Shown here: piece after piece, positions 1 to 7,662 of the stretch | Layout: every line of letters begins with the position of its first letter | Position numbering within the stretch: the stretch's first letter is position 1 | Source: Promethearchaeota archaeon | GTDB taxonomy: Archaea > Asgardarchaeota > Lokiarchaeia > Sigynarchaeales > SOKP01 | DNA length: 17,716 nt | Direction: 5' to 3' | NCBI GenBank assembly: GCA_019057775.1 | Contig: JAHLWT010000316.1 | Span: 1-17,716 of the forward strand | Translations under genes and position numbers: made by a program | The notes under the pieces: model-generated | What the model was told of the DNA's origin: nothing | The model's database searches: none | Seen by the model: only the letters and a program-made list of their open reading frames with translations

Positions 1-1
1 G

Positions 2-244
2 GGGACTAACATAATTTTTACGGAACTTACCGGAACAATAAATCAAGATTTATGGAATGCTTTACCTGAAGGAAATGTTATCATAAGATTTTACGCAAAC
101 GATACGGCAGGAAATATAAGCTTTCAAGAAGTTTCTGTTGTAAAGTCAATTTCTCAACCGATTCCTGGATATAACATATTATTACTATTAGGAGCTATAT
201 CAGCCATTACTATATTAATCATCAAAAAAAGACTAAATCATTAA
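2..244 (+). CDS. C-terminal end of a membrane-anchored surface protein (partial)
   Basis: The window opens inside this gene, so only the last 80 residues are visible. They contain the end of a beta-sandwich domain with the phrase FYANDTAGN, typical of Ig-like extracellular domains in Lokiarchaeal surface proteins. A short linker (SQPIPGYN) follows, then one hydrophobic segment (ILLLLGAISAITILII) and a basic tail (KKRLNH). This layout predicts an extracellular domain held by a C-terminal membrane anchor. The stop codon is followed by a T-run (about 277-286) that could end transcription. The start and N-terminal domains lie outside the window, so the ligand or role cannot be named. Confidence 0.75.
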   Translation, partial: GTNIIFTELTGTINQDLWNALPEGNVIIRFYANDTAGNISFQEVSVVKSISQPIPGYNILLLLGAISAITILIIKKRLNH

Positions 245-297
245 AAAAAACCAAAAGTAAATTTTAAATTTCCAACTTTTTTTTTTCTCATATATAT

Positions 298-509
298 TTG
301 TAATACAATAAAGATATTTTGTAATACGAAAAAGAGTCAAATATATATAATTTGTAATACAATAAGGTTTTTTTTGTAATAAATACAATAAAGAAAGAGA
401 AAAGGCAACTAGGGAATTAAATTGACAAGCAAAAATAGATTGATGTGAGCCTTGATTAATTTCTAGAAACCTTATGATGATATATTTAAAATTTTGTATA
501 AAAAGTTAC
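298..509 (+). repeat. Left copy of inverted repeat module: palindrome array plus conserved block
   Basis: The outer part has four units related to TTGTAATACAA, a perfect dyad (TTGTA-A-TACAA), starting at 298, 319, 352 and 374. The steps are 21, 33 and 22 bases, close to 2, 3 and 2 helical turns. The fourth unit carries a 3-base insertion. The inner part, 392-474, matches the reverse complement of 14095-14177 at 82 of 83 positions (single C/T difference at 450). Weaker similarity runs on to 509. The block carries no open frame, so it looks like a DNA or RNA element rather than a gene remnant. Confidence 0.85.
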
Positions 510-1033
510 ATCTTAGAACTTAAAAATTAAAAATAGGAAATAAAAAATAATTAGATTCCGTTAATCCATCGCGTATTTTAATCCCTTTGATCTTTTTAAC
601 ACTAAAAACACTCCTTTATTGATTATTTGCTTTAGTCAGATTATTATTAAAAAGGTTCGGATTATAAACTGAGAAGTTAAACTAACTCTTTATTTCGCTT
701 TAAAGCTACCTTGATATCTATAAAAAAAGTTAATAGAAAAAAGAAATTTAACACTGTGATCACCGTTTGTTATAATTTTTAAAATAGTTTGTAATATTTG
801 AAAGTTTTAGTTAAAATTTATATCTAGTAGGAATAAAAAATAGATAAAAAAAATGGTAGAAAGATTAGAACCCTCAAGTAAATTATCAGAAAAATACGGC
901 ACTCTTGGAGTTAAAATAATTACTAAGAATTATAATCGATAATTATAAAGATAAGAAATCTTGACAAAGCTTTAAGAATAATAAACTATAATTGGAAAAA
1001 TTTAAAATATTATTATTGTCTTAATTGTAAATA
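510..1033. other. Intergenic region without a convincing gene
   Basis: AT-rich stretch between the repeat module and the LRR promoter. A 29-codon frame at 853-942 (begins MVERLEPSSKL) is too short to call. Two weak relatives of the palindrome unit, TTTGTTATAA at 766 and TTTGTAATAT at 788, are again 22 bases apart, but such sequence can arise by chance in AT-rich DNA. No RNA gene was seen. Confidence 0.4.
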
Positions 1034-1041
1034 TTTATATA
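1034..1041 (+). promoter_or_regulatory. TATA box of the LRR gene
   Basis: TTTATATA is centred about 25 bases before the ATG at 1063. That is the spacing expected if transcription starts at the start codon, giving a leaderless mRNA. No Shine-Dalgarno sequence precedes the ATG, which agrees. Confidence 0.55.
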
Positions 1042-1062
1042 AGGTTATCAAAGGTTTATGCA

Positions 1063-2202
1063 ATGAAACAATTCAAGGTTAACAAATATATCACTCTGAA
1101 GTTGGAAGAAGGAAAGACTAATATTTACTTAAAAGAAGAATTATTTCGCCAATGTAAATTCTTATTATTGAATATTCCTGTCAAAAAAATTAGCTCTTTT
1201 GATGAAATCGAATCAATTGATGAAGCCGCAGAACGATTAGATAAATCCTTAGAAAACAATAATCAAGAAGAATTTAATATTCCTGCAGAAACAGAATTTT
1301 GGGGACATTGTTCAAATCTCCAAGTTTGGGCAGAAATGGAATATGACACAAGATTTTTACATAGAAATCTGGCTTTTCCTTTATTAAAAGCATTATCAGA
1401 AAAAGGAGACCAAGTCGCAAGTCAAAGGTTCAAAGAAGAAATTGCTAGAAGGTACAAATATGGAAATTATACCGTTCAAGCATACCTTTTTGATGGTGGT
1501 TATCTATCATATTTATCAGATGAAGATATACTTAATGGAATACTTTCCCCAGAAGATGCAATATTTATGGAGAAAATCACATATAGAGAAAATTATTCAT
1601 TAATTCCTTGTTTTGATTTGATAAGGGATTTAGATAGGAGTAATAAGCTTTTTTTTAGTATTGAGAACGGAAAACTTAACGAAATTGAAATATTATTAGA
1701 TAAATACTTAAAATCTATTCCAAATGAAATTAAGAACTTAAAAAATCTAGAAAGTCTAATTTTGTATATCACAGATGAGTGTGATAACTTATTTGGAGAT
1801 GAATTCAGGGTAGATTCAGTAATAGATTTTGCAATTCACTGTTATAAATATACGAATATTTCAGATTCATTCCATTATTTTCCAAACTTGAAATACTTGA
1901 GAATTTATGGCTATCAATGTAAACCTACTGTAGCTCTTGAAAAGTCCTTCTCATATGTGAAAAATTTATTAATATTAAGCTTAGTGAATGTGAATTTATT
2001 AATAATCCCAGATTCAGTCAAAAACTTAAAGAAATTAAGATCGATGACATTAAGAAATCTTCCAATAGAAATCTTACCTATATCAGAAATTAAGAACTTA
2101 TCGTCATTAGAACAGTTAGATATAACTGAAAACCATAGGTTAAAAATATCAGAAATTCAAAAAAAAGAATTGAAAAAAAAAGTTGGAACTGTTTTTTTTT
2201 GA
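1063..2202 (+). CDS. Leucine-rich-repeat protein with Lokiarchaeal N-terminal module
   Basis: A 379-residue protein predicted to be cytosolic, with no signal peptide or membrane segment. Residues 1-205 form an N-terminal module including EFWGHCSNLQVWAEMEYDTR and FLHRNLAFPLLKALSEKGD, a pattern I recognise from many LRR proteins of Lokiarchaea. Residues 205-365 carry irregular leucine-rich repeats (LKSIPNEIKNLKNLESL, FPNLKYLRI, IPDSVKNLKKLRSM, IEILPISEIKNLSSLEQLDI). LRR domains usually bind proteins; no enzymatic motif is visible and the partner is unknown. The gene has its own TATA box and looks leaderless. The C-terminus (KKELKKKVGTVFF) looks natural, although the next reading frame, an XPF fragment, overlaps its last 20 bases. 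Confidence 0.85.
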   Translation: MKQFKVNKYITLKLEEGKTNIYLKEELFRQCKFLLLNIPVKKISSFDEIESIDEAAERLDKSLENNNQEEFNIPAETEFWGHCSNLQVWAEMEYDTRFLHRNLAFPLLKALSEKGDQVASQRFKEEIARRYKYGNYTVQAYLFDGGYLSYLSDEDILNGILSPEDAIFMEKITYRENYSLIPCFDLIRDLDRSNKLFFSIENGKLNEIEILLDKYLKSIPNEIKNLKNLESLILYITDECDNLFGDEFRVDSVIDFAIHCYKYTNISDSFHYFPNLKYLRIYGYQCKPTVALEKSFSYVKNLLILSLVNVNLLIIPDSVKNLKKLRSMTLRNLPIEILPISEIKNLSSLEQLDITENHRLKISEIQKKELKKKVGTVFF

Positions 2203-2767
2203 GCCTAAGCTAGAGATATCTAGTAAAATCATTCCAAGGAGGAATAAATCCTTCTACATTATTTTGCATAAAATTCTGATATTGGAAGGCTTGAACGATA
2301 ATGTATTCAACAAGGTAGGCATGAAAATCTCTTCCATCTATGGGGCACTTGCGTTCGTTTCCTATAAGCTTGGAATTTCTGTAATTCCTACCAGAAACCT
2401 TAAAGAAACTGCAATAGTAATAGAACGGATCGCATATAGAGAACAAGTAAAGAATGACATACCCCTTCTCTCCAGGAAAGCACCCAAGGAAATGTCAAAA
2501 AAAGACCGGAGAATTTATATCTTAGAAGGATTAGTAGATATTGGCCCTAGAAAAGCTAAACTGCTCATCGAGGAATTTAGGACTCCTCATAATGTGTTTA
2601 AGGCAATCAAGAAGACCAATATCACGTTCACGAGAACAGGGAACCCTAAAAATATAGAAGGACCGTTAAAAGATCTGAAAGGATTCGGTTGGAAATTTGT
2701 TCAAAAAAATAAAAAAATTCTATTCAGCAAAGCTGAAAGAGGAGTCCAAAACACTCTTGATATTTAA
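2183..2767 (+). pseudogene. XPF/ERCC4-type nuclease remnant lacking the catalytic motif
   Basis: From about residue 30 the frame aligns by eye with the C-terminal two thirds of archaeal XPF/Hef nucleases: KILILEG (strand after the active site), then IYGALAFVSYKLGISVIPTR and ETAIVIERIAYREQ. A helix-hairpin-helix follows (GLVDIGPRKAKLLIEEF, 116-132) and probably a second near 163-180. In the family these parts form the nuclease-domain back half and the DNA-binding (HhH)2 module that targets flap and branched DNA. The GDY...ERK catalytic motif that should precede KILILEG is absent; the first 29 residues look unrelated. The frame also begins inside the LRR gene, so the 5' part was probably lost in a rearrangement. 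A DNA-binding protein without nuclease activity is the alternative. Confidence 0.6.
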
Positions 2768-2810
2768 TTTTATAGAATTCAAACAAAATTAGTACTCTTA
2801 TTTTAACTTT

Positions 2811-3131
2811 CTATTCAATATCATTTTCTTTGAGAAACTGAATTAAATCATTCGAAAACGCCCAGGAATACTTAATGATGGATTCATATACGGGATCATG
2901 TTCTTTATTAATCTCCTCGATAAATCTCCCGAGGGCTTCGGTTATCCCCCGTTTTCTATACATTCCATAATTATAAGCTCCTAACACATCAAAAAGATCC
3001 GAAGTCATTTTAAAAGACTCCACTAAAATAGGAACGTCATTGGAACGAGATATTTTCATGATTGTAGTTAAGATGTACCCTAAATTCCATAAAAAGTGAA
3101 AGACATCGGGATAAGTTTCTTCTTCTACCAT
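2811..3131 (-). CDS. Small helical protein of unknown function
   Basis: A 106-residue frame beginning MVEEETYPDVFHFLWNLGY, with no family I recognise. Composition and charge pattern look like a real soluble protein that is mostly helical: hydrophobic positions recur every three to four residues and both ends are acidic. No cysteines, signal peptide or membrane segment are present. A TATA-like ATTTATAG lies about 60 bases upstream on the minus strand (near 3190-3198). It converges on the XPF remnant; the stop codons are about 45 bases apart. Confidence 0.6.
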   Translation of the reverse strand: MVEEETYPDVFHFLWNLGYILTTIMKISRSNDVPILVESFKMTSDLFDVLGAYNYGMYRKRGITEALGRFIEEINKEHDPVYESIIKYSWAFSNDLIQFLKENDIE

Positions 3132-3283
3132 AATAAAAGGTTGTTTTAATTAAGTTAATTTTGAATTTAAAGCTATAGGAAATTAAAAACCCTATAAATT
3201 ACTTTCATTTTAGTTTTTAATCTGACTTTGAATTAAATTATTTTCTCATCATTTAAAGAAAAAGTCATTGAAAAATTATGTTA

Positions 3284-3541
3284 TCATAATCCTTTTATTT
3301 TTTCCAATAAGGTTTGCTTAGAAACACGTTCTCGTTTCTGACCCTTTAAACCCATATAATACGATAGGAGTTTTTCATTCTTAATAATATAAATAAATAA
3401 ATCTTTTTCCTTCACTTTCAAAACTATCTGTTCCTGATATCCATTTTCCTTCCCTAACTGATTAATTTCATAATCGAGCTTTTTGTCCATTAACTCAAAT
3501 ATCAAATGCTCCAATACTCCCATAATTTTTTTTTTACTCAT
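3284..3541 (-). CDS. Small basic protein of unknown function
   Basis: An 85-residue protein starting MSKKKIMGVLEHLIFELMD. The frame could extend upstream to a GTG at 3562, but a TATA box (TTTATATA, about 3564-3571) sits directly against that GTG, so it could not be in the transcript. The ATG at 3541 lies about 26 bases past the box, as expected for a leaderless mRNA, and I chose it. The middle alternates hydrophobic and charged residues (EQIVLKVKEKDLFIYIIKNEKLLSYYM), suggesting beta strands. The C-terminus is basic (LKGQKRERVSKQTLLEKIKGL). No known family recognised. Confidence 0.6.
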   Translation of the reverse strand: MSKKKIMGVLEHLIFELMDKKLDYEINQLGKENGYQEQIVLKVKEKDLFIYIIKNEKLLSYYMGLKGQKRERVSKQTLLEKIKGL

Positions 3542-3563
3542 AGTTAAAGATCCAACGAACACC

Positions 3564-3571
3564 TATATAAA
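3564..3571 (-). promoter_or_regulatory. TATA box that decides the start at 3541
   Basis: Read on the minus strand this is TTTATATA. It lies about 26 bases before the ATG at 3541 and directly next to the alternative GTG at 3562, which excludes the longer start. Confidence 0.55.
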
Positions 3572-3720
3572 TTCATCAATATATCAAATTAATATACTAT
3601 ATTTAGAAAAGAGTACACCATTATTTATATGGAGTAGATTATATTATAATATTAGTATACCTTTTAGTCAGTAGAGCATTTTGAATTTAATAAAGTTATT
3701 TAAATTTCAATGAGATGTGA

Positions 3721-3813
3721 TGTCATTGCTAATAAAATAGATTTTTTGAGAAAAGTTGGAAAATGATTGATATAAAAAATTCCTTTAAATATATTCCATA
3801 ACAATAAGGATAA
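3721..3813 (+). repeat. Decayed tandem copy of the 3' end of the 3891-4190 gene
   Basis: This stretch aligns at a constant offset near 420 bases with 4141-4233, which covers the last codons and 3' flank of the following gene. Shared pieces include GATTTTTT, AAAATGATTGAT and ATTTCCTTTA-like runs. It reads IANKIDFLRKVGK-stop against LANKLDFLRKTKND-stop. Only the 3' end of the upstream copy survives, indicating a tandem duplication followed by loss of most of one copy. Confidence 0.65.
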
Positions 3814-3890
3814 AAAAAAAGAAGATTAAGGTATTAAGTGTTATTCAAATTAATTAGGCTATTAAGATTCTATAAGATTGGTTGAAGTTC

Positions 3891-4190
3891 ATGGTTTTAA
3901 CTACAGACGATAAAAAATTAGCTTATTTTATTGCTAAGCTCCCTCTTACGACAAAGGTTATTGAGAACCACATTAAAGATTTAGTGAAATTATTGCAATC
4001 TGAAAAGAAACACTATGAATCACAGTTTGAAGATCCTGAACGAAATCTGTGGGAGCTTCCAATTCTCATATCTCACTTTGAAGATATGCTAAGATCTTTA
4101 GATTCAGTCTCATTTCGCCTTCATATAAAAGAGTTAGAAACGTCATTAGCTAATAAGCTAGATTTTTTAAGAAAGACGAAAAATGATTGA
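3891..4190 (+). CDS. Small helical protein of unknown function
   Basis: A 99-residue soluble protein starting MVLTTDDKKLAYFIAKLPL; a TTG nine bases upstream is a less likely start. A TATA-like TCTATAAG (3869-3876) lies just upstream. Long amphipathic helices with heptad-like spacing (VIENHIKDLVKLLQSEKKHYE; FEDMLRSLDS; ELETSLANKLDFLRK) suggest a helical bundle or coiled coil, perhaps dimeric. I do not recognise the family. The fragment at 3721-3813 shows that this gene was once duplicated in tandem. Confidence 0.6.
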   Translation: MVLTTDDKKLAYFIAKLPLTTKVIENHIKDLVKLLQSEKKHYESQFEDPERNLWELPILISHFEDMLRSLDSVSFRLHIKELETSLANKLDFLRKTKND

Positions 4191-4233
4191 TTTTAAAATT
4201 TCCTTTAGACACATTAATAACAATAGTGATAAA
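4141..4233 (+). repeat. Intact-side partner of the 3721-3813 tandem duplication
   Basis: The last codons and 3' flank of the 3891-4190 gene, matching 3721-3813 with scattered substitutions. Similarity continues beyond the stop codon (AATGATTGAT...TTCCTTTA...AACAATA), so the duplicated unit included 3' flanking DNA. Confidence 0.65.
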
Positions 4234-4324
4234 GAAATGAAAAGAAATAAGAAAAGGATGAAGATTTAAAAAGATGAAAAGATAATTAGTAAATCGTTCT
4301 ACTCTTTTCGTTTAAAACTAGAAA

Positions 4325-5830
4325 ATGATTGCAAATCTTAATAGAAGGAGAATTCCATGGTATGATAATTCAGGGGTGGACATTTATGCCCAAAGAATTG
4401 ATTCTAATGGAAACTCCTTGTGGACTCCAAATGGTACTTCGATTATTAGCGCAAATCAATACCAACGTCTCACTTCCATTATTAGCGATGAGGATGAAGG
4501 GGCAATTATCGTATGGAACGATGATCGATTTGATGGTATATGTGCTCAAAAAATTAATTCTACGGGGGATATTCAATGGGGCAGTGATGGAATTCTTATA
4601 GCAATAAAAGCTGGAAAACATCAATTTATTGGAGATGGAGAAGGTGGATTATTCATTGTATGGGAAGATGTACGTAACGGGAGTTTAGGCTTAGACCTCT
4701 ATGTGCAAAAGATTAATTCATCAGGAATCCCACAATGGACTCCAAATGGCGTAGCGATTTGTACTGAGCAATATCATCAACAATATCCTCAAATTGTCGC
4801 CGACGGAACAGGAAGTATAATCATAGCGTGGCAAGATGATAGAAAGCGTCATGATGAGGATATTTATATCCAAAAAGTTAATGCTACGGGTGATATTCAA
4901 TGGACTCCGAACGGCACCGCAATATGCACCAAAAATAATTATCAAAAATATCCCGAAATCGTAAGCGATGATGAAGGGGGCGCAATTATATCTTGGTTAG
5001 ATTACCGAGATTTCGTTAGCTCTAAAACAGATATTTACATACAAAGAGTTAATTCTACTGGTGATGCGTTGTGGATCCAAAACGGTACAGGAATTTGCAC
5101 TGCACTTAAGCTTCAAGAATCCGTTCGACTACTTAAGGACGATAGAGGGGGGGCATATGTCATGTGGCAAGATGATAGAGGGATTGGGGCGTACTGTTAT
5201 GATATTTATATGCAACTTATAAATTCAACAGGGGACATTCAATGGACTTCAAATGGAACTGCTATTTCTACTGCCCATGAAGCACAAGAATTACCCGAAT
5301 TCATCAACAATCAGGGTCAGGTTATCCTCGTATGGCAAGACGATCGAGACGTACTTACTACTGGAACAGACATTTATGCCCATAGTGTCATTGACAATAT
5401 GAGACCTACATCTAACCAGCTTTCCTTCGTCGATACCACGCTATACACAAACGAAACAATCGAGTGGGTGCTCACAGATGATTGGGGCGGAGGGCAATAT
5501 CAAGTCAAAACAGACAGCATTATCAAGCATGATTGGCAGCCTTGGACTAATAACACCCCAATTATTATACAGATTAACCGCACAGAGACAGGCATATTCA
5601 ATTACACCATTGAGTATTACGACATGTATAATCTAACCGGTGAGGTGAATACTGTTATCGTGACCATCGAAGAAGGCACAATACCCGACGACCCAGGCAC
5701 TGGCGGAAGTGGCGAAGAGGAGGGAGGTAGTCCAAACATTTCTTTTGGATATTACTACACAATACCCTTTTTATTCGGCACCATACTCTTAGCACTTATG
5801 ACAAAAAGAAGAAGCCACACCAAATCCTAA
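4325..5830 (+). CDS. Membrane-anchored surface protein with propeller-like repeats, N-terminus lost
   Basis: A 501-residue protein. Six full repeats of 52-57 residues, plus a partial seventh, start near residues 19, 72, 124, 179, 236, 293 and 349. The consensus is DIYxQxxNSTGDxxW-xxNGTAI, then a GGAII strand, then W-x-D-D/Y-R, consistent with blades of an extracellular beta-propeller. Residues 360-450 form an Ig-like domain with WVLTDDWGGGQY and WTNNTPIIIQINRTETGIFN, common in Lokiarchaeal surface proteins. A Gly/Glu-rich linker, one membrane segment (about 475-492) and a KRRSHTKS tail follow. No signal peptide exists; the frame begins inside a blade, so the 5' end has probably been deleted. 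A ten-codon frame at 4237 (MKRNKKRMKI-stop) resembles the basic start of a signal peptide and may be its leftover. Confidence 0.75.
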   Translation: MIANLNRRRIPWYDNSGVDIYAQRIDSNGNSLWTPNGTSIISANQYQRLTSIISDEDEGAIIVWNDDRFDGICAQKINSTGDIQWGSDGILIAIKAGKHQFIGDGEGGLFIVWEDVRNGSLGLDLYVQKINSSGIPQWTPNGVAICTEQYHQQYPQIVADGTGSIIIAWQDDRKRHDEDIYIQKVNATGDIQWTPNGTAICTKNNYQKYPEIVSDDEGGAIISWLDYRDFVSSKTDIYIQRVNSTGDALWIQNGTGICTALKLQESVRLLKDDRGGAYVMWQDDRGIGAYCYDIYMQLINSTGDIQWTSNGTAISTAHEAQELPEFINNQGQVILVWQDDRDVLTTGTDIYAHSVIDNMRPTSNQLSFVDTTLYTNETIEWVLTDDWGGGQYQVKTDSIIKHDWQPWTNNTPIIIQINRTETGIFNYTIEYYDMYNLTGEVNTVIVTIEEGTIPDDPGTGGSGEEEGGSPNISFGYYYTIPFLFGTILLALMTKRRSHTKS

Positions 5831-6166
5831 TAATCTTTATTTTATTTTTTTTAATTTCTTTTTTTCATTTTAATTAAAATTCGTACAGAGGAATTTACGA
5901 AAATCACAAAATATCTACAGTCTCACTAATAATTACCCTTATTTTCCTATTTTTTACATGGTTAAAATAGAATCCCTATTACATGGATTTTTGTCATACT
6001 CCTTCCTTTAATTATAGGGATTCTAAAAACCCTCTCTTTTTTGATTCAATAAGGATTATACTCACCACAAATTAACACCCAAATTTAATCTTTCCTATTA
6101 TAATTTACAAAGCACACGCTCACTTCTTTTATATAAATATACCTTTCTTTTTTTATCTCATTCAAA
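5831..6166. other. Intergenic region with T-runs and a long-loop inverted repeat
   Basis: T-rich runs right after the stop codon at 5830 could act as a terminator for the surface-protein gene. Further in lies a 12-bp perfect inverted repeat, TAGAATCCCTAT (5968-5979) and its complement (6014-6025), separated by 34 bases. No gene is visible in any frame. Confidence 0.45.
5968..6025. repeat. 12-bp inverted repeat with 34-base spacer
   Basis: TAGAATCCCTAT at 5968-5979 is perfectly complementary to ATAGGGATTCTA at 6014-6025. It could be an RNA hairpin, a binding site or the trace of a small element. No flanking target-site duplication was seen. Confidence 0.5.
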
Positions 6167-6197
6167 TTATATATCTTGGAGGGTGTATAAAATAAAA

Positions 6198-6353
6198 ATG
6201 AATAAAAACAATAACCATAAAAAAGATCTCATTGTGTTAGACTTCGATAATACGATTTACCTTAATTTTTTAAAAGAATACACAATTAATATTGCCGCCA
6301 ATCACATTTTACACCTGCCCGAGAGTTTTTTTCTCAATTACAAGCTCAGGTAG
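6198..6353 (+). pseudogene. N-terminal fragment of a HAD-superfamily hydrolase
   Basis: A 51-codon frame beginning MNKNNNHKKDLIVLDFDNT. LIVLDFDNTIY matches HAD motif I (hydrophobic strand followed by DxDxT), with D15 the expected nucleophile and D17 the general acid. The frame stops at 6353, long before motifs II-IV of the 200-plus residue family, and I found no continuation in other frames downstream. The promoter looks intact: TTATATAT about 6167-6174, 27 bases before the ATG, plus GGAGGG at 6178-6183. So it is most likely a truncated gene that may still be transcribed. A functional 51-residue peptide is possible but unsupported. Confidence 0.5.
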
Positions 6354-6404
6354 AATTATTTTCTTCCTATAACTTTTATTAAGGAATTTACTTCTTATTT
6401 ATTC

Positions 6405-6863
6405 ATGTCAAACGATACAACCATTTCCGACTTGATTTCGGAGCAAAAAATCTCTATGATCAATGAAGTTCTCAATAGATACTCAGATATCCTTACGAAT
6501 TTTGAAGGAGTTATTAACGATGTTTTGGGAGGTTATACTTTTGAAAAGCCCTTTTCAAGTATAGAGATTCAGAATATCGCGCCAGAAAAAGTATTGGATT
6601 TCATTAAGGATTTAGAAGACTTTTTCTTTGTTGGATACGCTTATTATAAGCTTGAAAACCAAGAATTTGGATTCTCAGGAGAAGTGTTAATATCTCGGAT
6701 GTCTACTGTTTTTGAACACACGTTAGATTTAGCATTAAAAAATTTTGGTCTCCTTGATCATTTAGCTGATTATTTAGGAGTAATTTTTGGGAAATTTTCT
6801 CTTAAACAAGTTATTAAATATTGCATAGAAGATAGATTAAAAGATTTTAATTTAATAAAATAA
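6405..6863 (+). CDS. Helical protein of unknown function
   Basis: A 152-residue soluble protein starting MSNDTTISDLISEQKISMI. It is predicted to be largely alpha-helical, acidic in the first two thirds and rich in aromatic residues (FFFVGYAYYKL). It has no cysteine pairs, signal peptide or membrane segment. TTTTATTAA (about 6374-6381) lies about 27 bases before the ATG, so a leaderless transcript is likely. I do not recognise the family. It follows the HAD fragment by 51 bases on the same strand, but no sequence feature links the two. T-runs follow the stop codon. Confidence 0.65.
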   Translation: MSNDTTISDLISEQKISMINEVLNRYSDILTNFEGVINDVLGGYTFEKPFSSIEIQNIAPEKVLDFIKDLEDFFFVGYAYYKLENQEFGFSGEVLISRMSTVFEHTLDLALKNFGLLDHLADYLGVIFGKFSLKQVIKYCIEDRLKDFNLIK

Positions 6864-7190
6864 TCTTCTATTTTTTTTTACCTCAAAGAAAAAGAAGCAT
6901 AAAAAACCATGAGGAGCTAAAAAAATATTTAGTTGAGATTTGTTTTTAATGTGTTAAATCAATTTCTAATTTTTTTTTCATCTAATTTTTAGATTTTGTG
7001 TAGTACATAGAAGTAATGAGGAAAACAACAGCTTCCATTTCCACTTCATAATTTTAGTATAACTCCGTTCTTCTCATGAAATTTGTTCATTTAAGAAGCG
7101 TCAACATTTCTTTCATTTACTCCTGACGATTCGATATATTGATTTTTCTTCAGTTTTTTTGTTATGTGTAGAAAGTATAAACAATTTTTT
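6864..7190. other. Intergenic region, no gene seen
   Basis: AT-rich stretch with T-runs just after 6863 that could end transcription. All frames on both strands are short and of poor composition. No tRNA, C/D-box-like RNA or repeat was recognised. Confidence 0.4.
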
Positions 7191-7242
7191 ATTTATATAT
7201 TTCTGATTGTTTATGGGTTATAAACTCTTACGGGAATAAATC

Positions 7243-7521
7243 ATGTTCATAGATAACTCAATAATAGTCTTGATCGTTATACAATCCAATAAAGATGCAA
7301 ATGGTATAACTCCTTATAAACGCCTTCAAGAACTCCTACCCATCGAGAAAAGCCATATCTCCCAGGCTCTTGCCCAGAACGAGAGAAACGGATTAATTAA
7401 AAAACCAGATTCCAGCAAATACTTTACCCGTATGCAAATCACCCTTGAAGGAATCCAAAAAGCAAAAAGGTATATCGCATTTCTCAGTAAAATTCTTAAT
7501 ATCATAATCAGTAGTATATGA
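7243..7521 (+). CDS. Small winged-helix DNA-binding protein
   Basis: A 92-residue protein. Residues 22-72 fit a winged helix-turn-helix: GITPYKRLQELLPIEKSHIS, where S37-Q45 would be the recognition helix, then a hairpin wing (NGLIKKPDSSKYFTRMQITLEG). The pattern resembles MarR- and PadR-like regulators that tell whether a gene product is needed by binding its operator. The C-terminal helix KAKRYIAFLSKILNIIISSI is hydrophobic and could mediate dimerisation. The domain is short for MarR, closer to minimal archaeal wHTH regulators. A TATA-like TTTATATAT (about 7191-7199) lies upstream. It stands alone, so its target cannot be inferred; it is one candidate binder for the palindrome arrays in this window, purely by presence. 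Confidence 0.6.
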   Translation: MFIDNSIIVLIVIQSNKDANGITPYKRLQELLPIEKSHISQALAQNERNGLIKKPDSSKYFTRMQITLEGIQKAKRYIAFLSKILNIIISSI

Positions 7522-7662
7522 TATGATATTGTTATATTGACTAGAATGATCAGCATTAGAATTTGTGTAGACCTTCTAAACAAAATATCTAGTAAGAAGA
7601 AGATCACAGCCGCACACTTCACAAAGTTTTACAGTTATTTGTCTTACGAAAACACACCCTCC

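Noticed and set aside
298..395. CRISPR array at the TTGTAATAC repeats
   Set aside because: Units are about 11 bases, vary, and are spaced 21-33 bases with no 24-37-base repeat and no cas genes.
474..484. C-box-like ATGATGA suggesting a C/D guide RNA
   Set aside because: No D box (CTGA) at a suitable distance, and the right-hand copy of the module lacks the motif.
560..630. Minus-strand KRSKGLKYAMD-stop resembling the E2 tail (TKRYAMD-stop)
   Set aside because: Only about five residues match and nothing upstream resembles an E2; likely chance.
2210..2446. Minus-strand 78-codon frame
   Set aside because: Antisense to the XPF-like fragment, where the homology clearly lies.
3483..3674. Plus-strand 63-codon frame
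   Set aside because: Antisense to the start and promoter of the 3284-3541 gene, with poor composition.
4329..4945. Three shorter frames inside the surface-protein gene
   Set aside because: They overlap the repeat-containing frame, whose periodic DIYxQ and WxDDR motifs show which frame is real.
7326..7622. Minus-strand 98-codon frame
   Set aside because: Antisense to the winged-helix gene; hydrophobic and without recognisable features.
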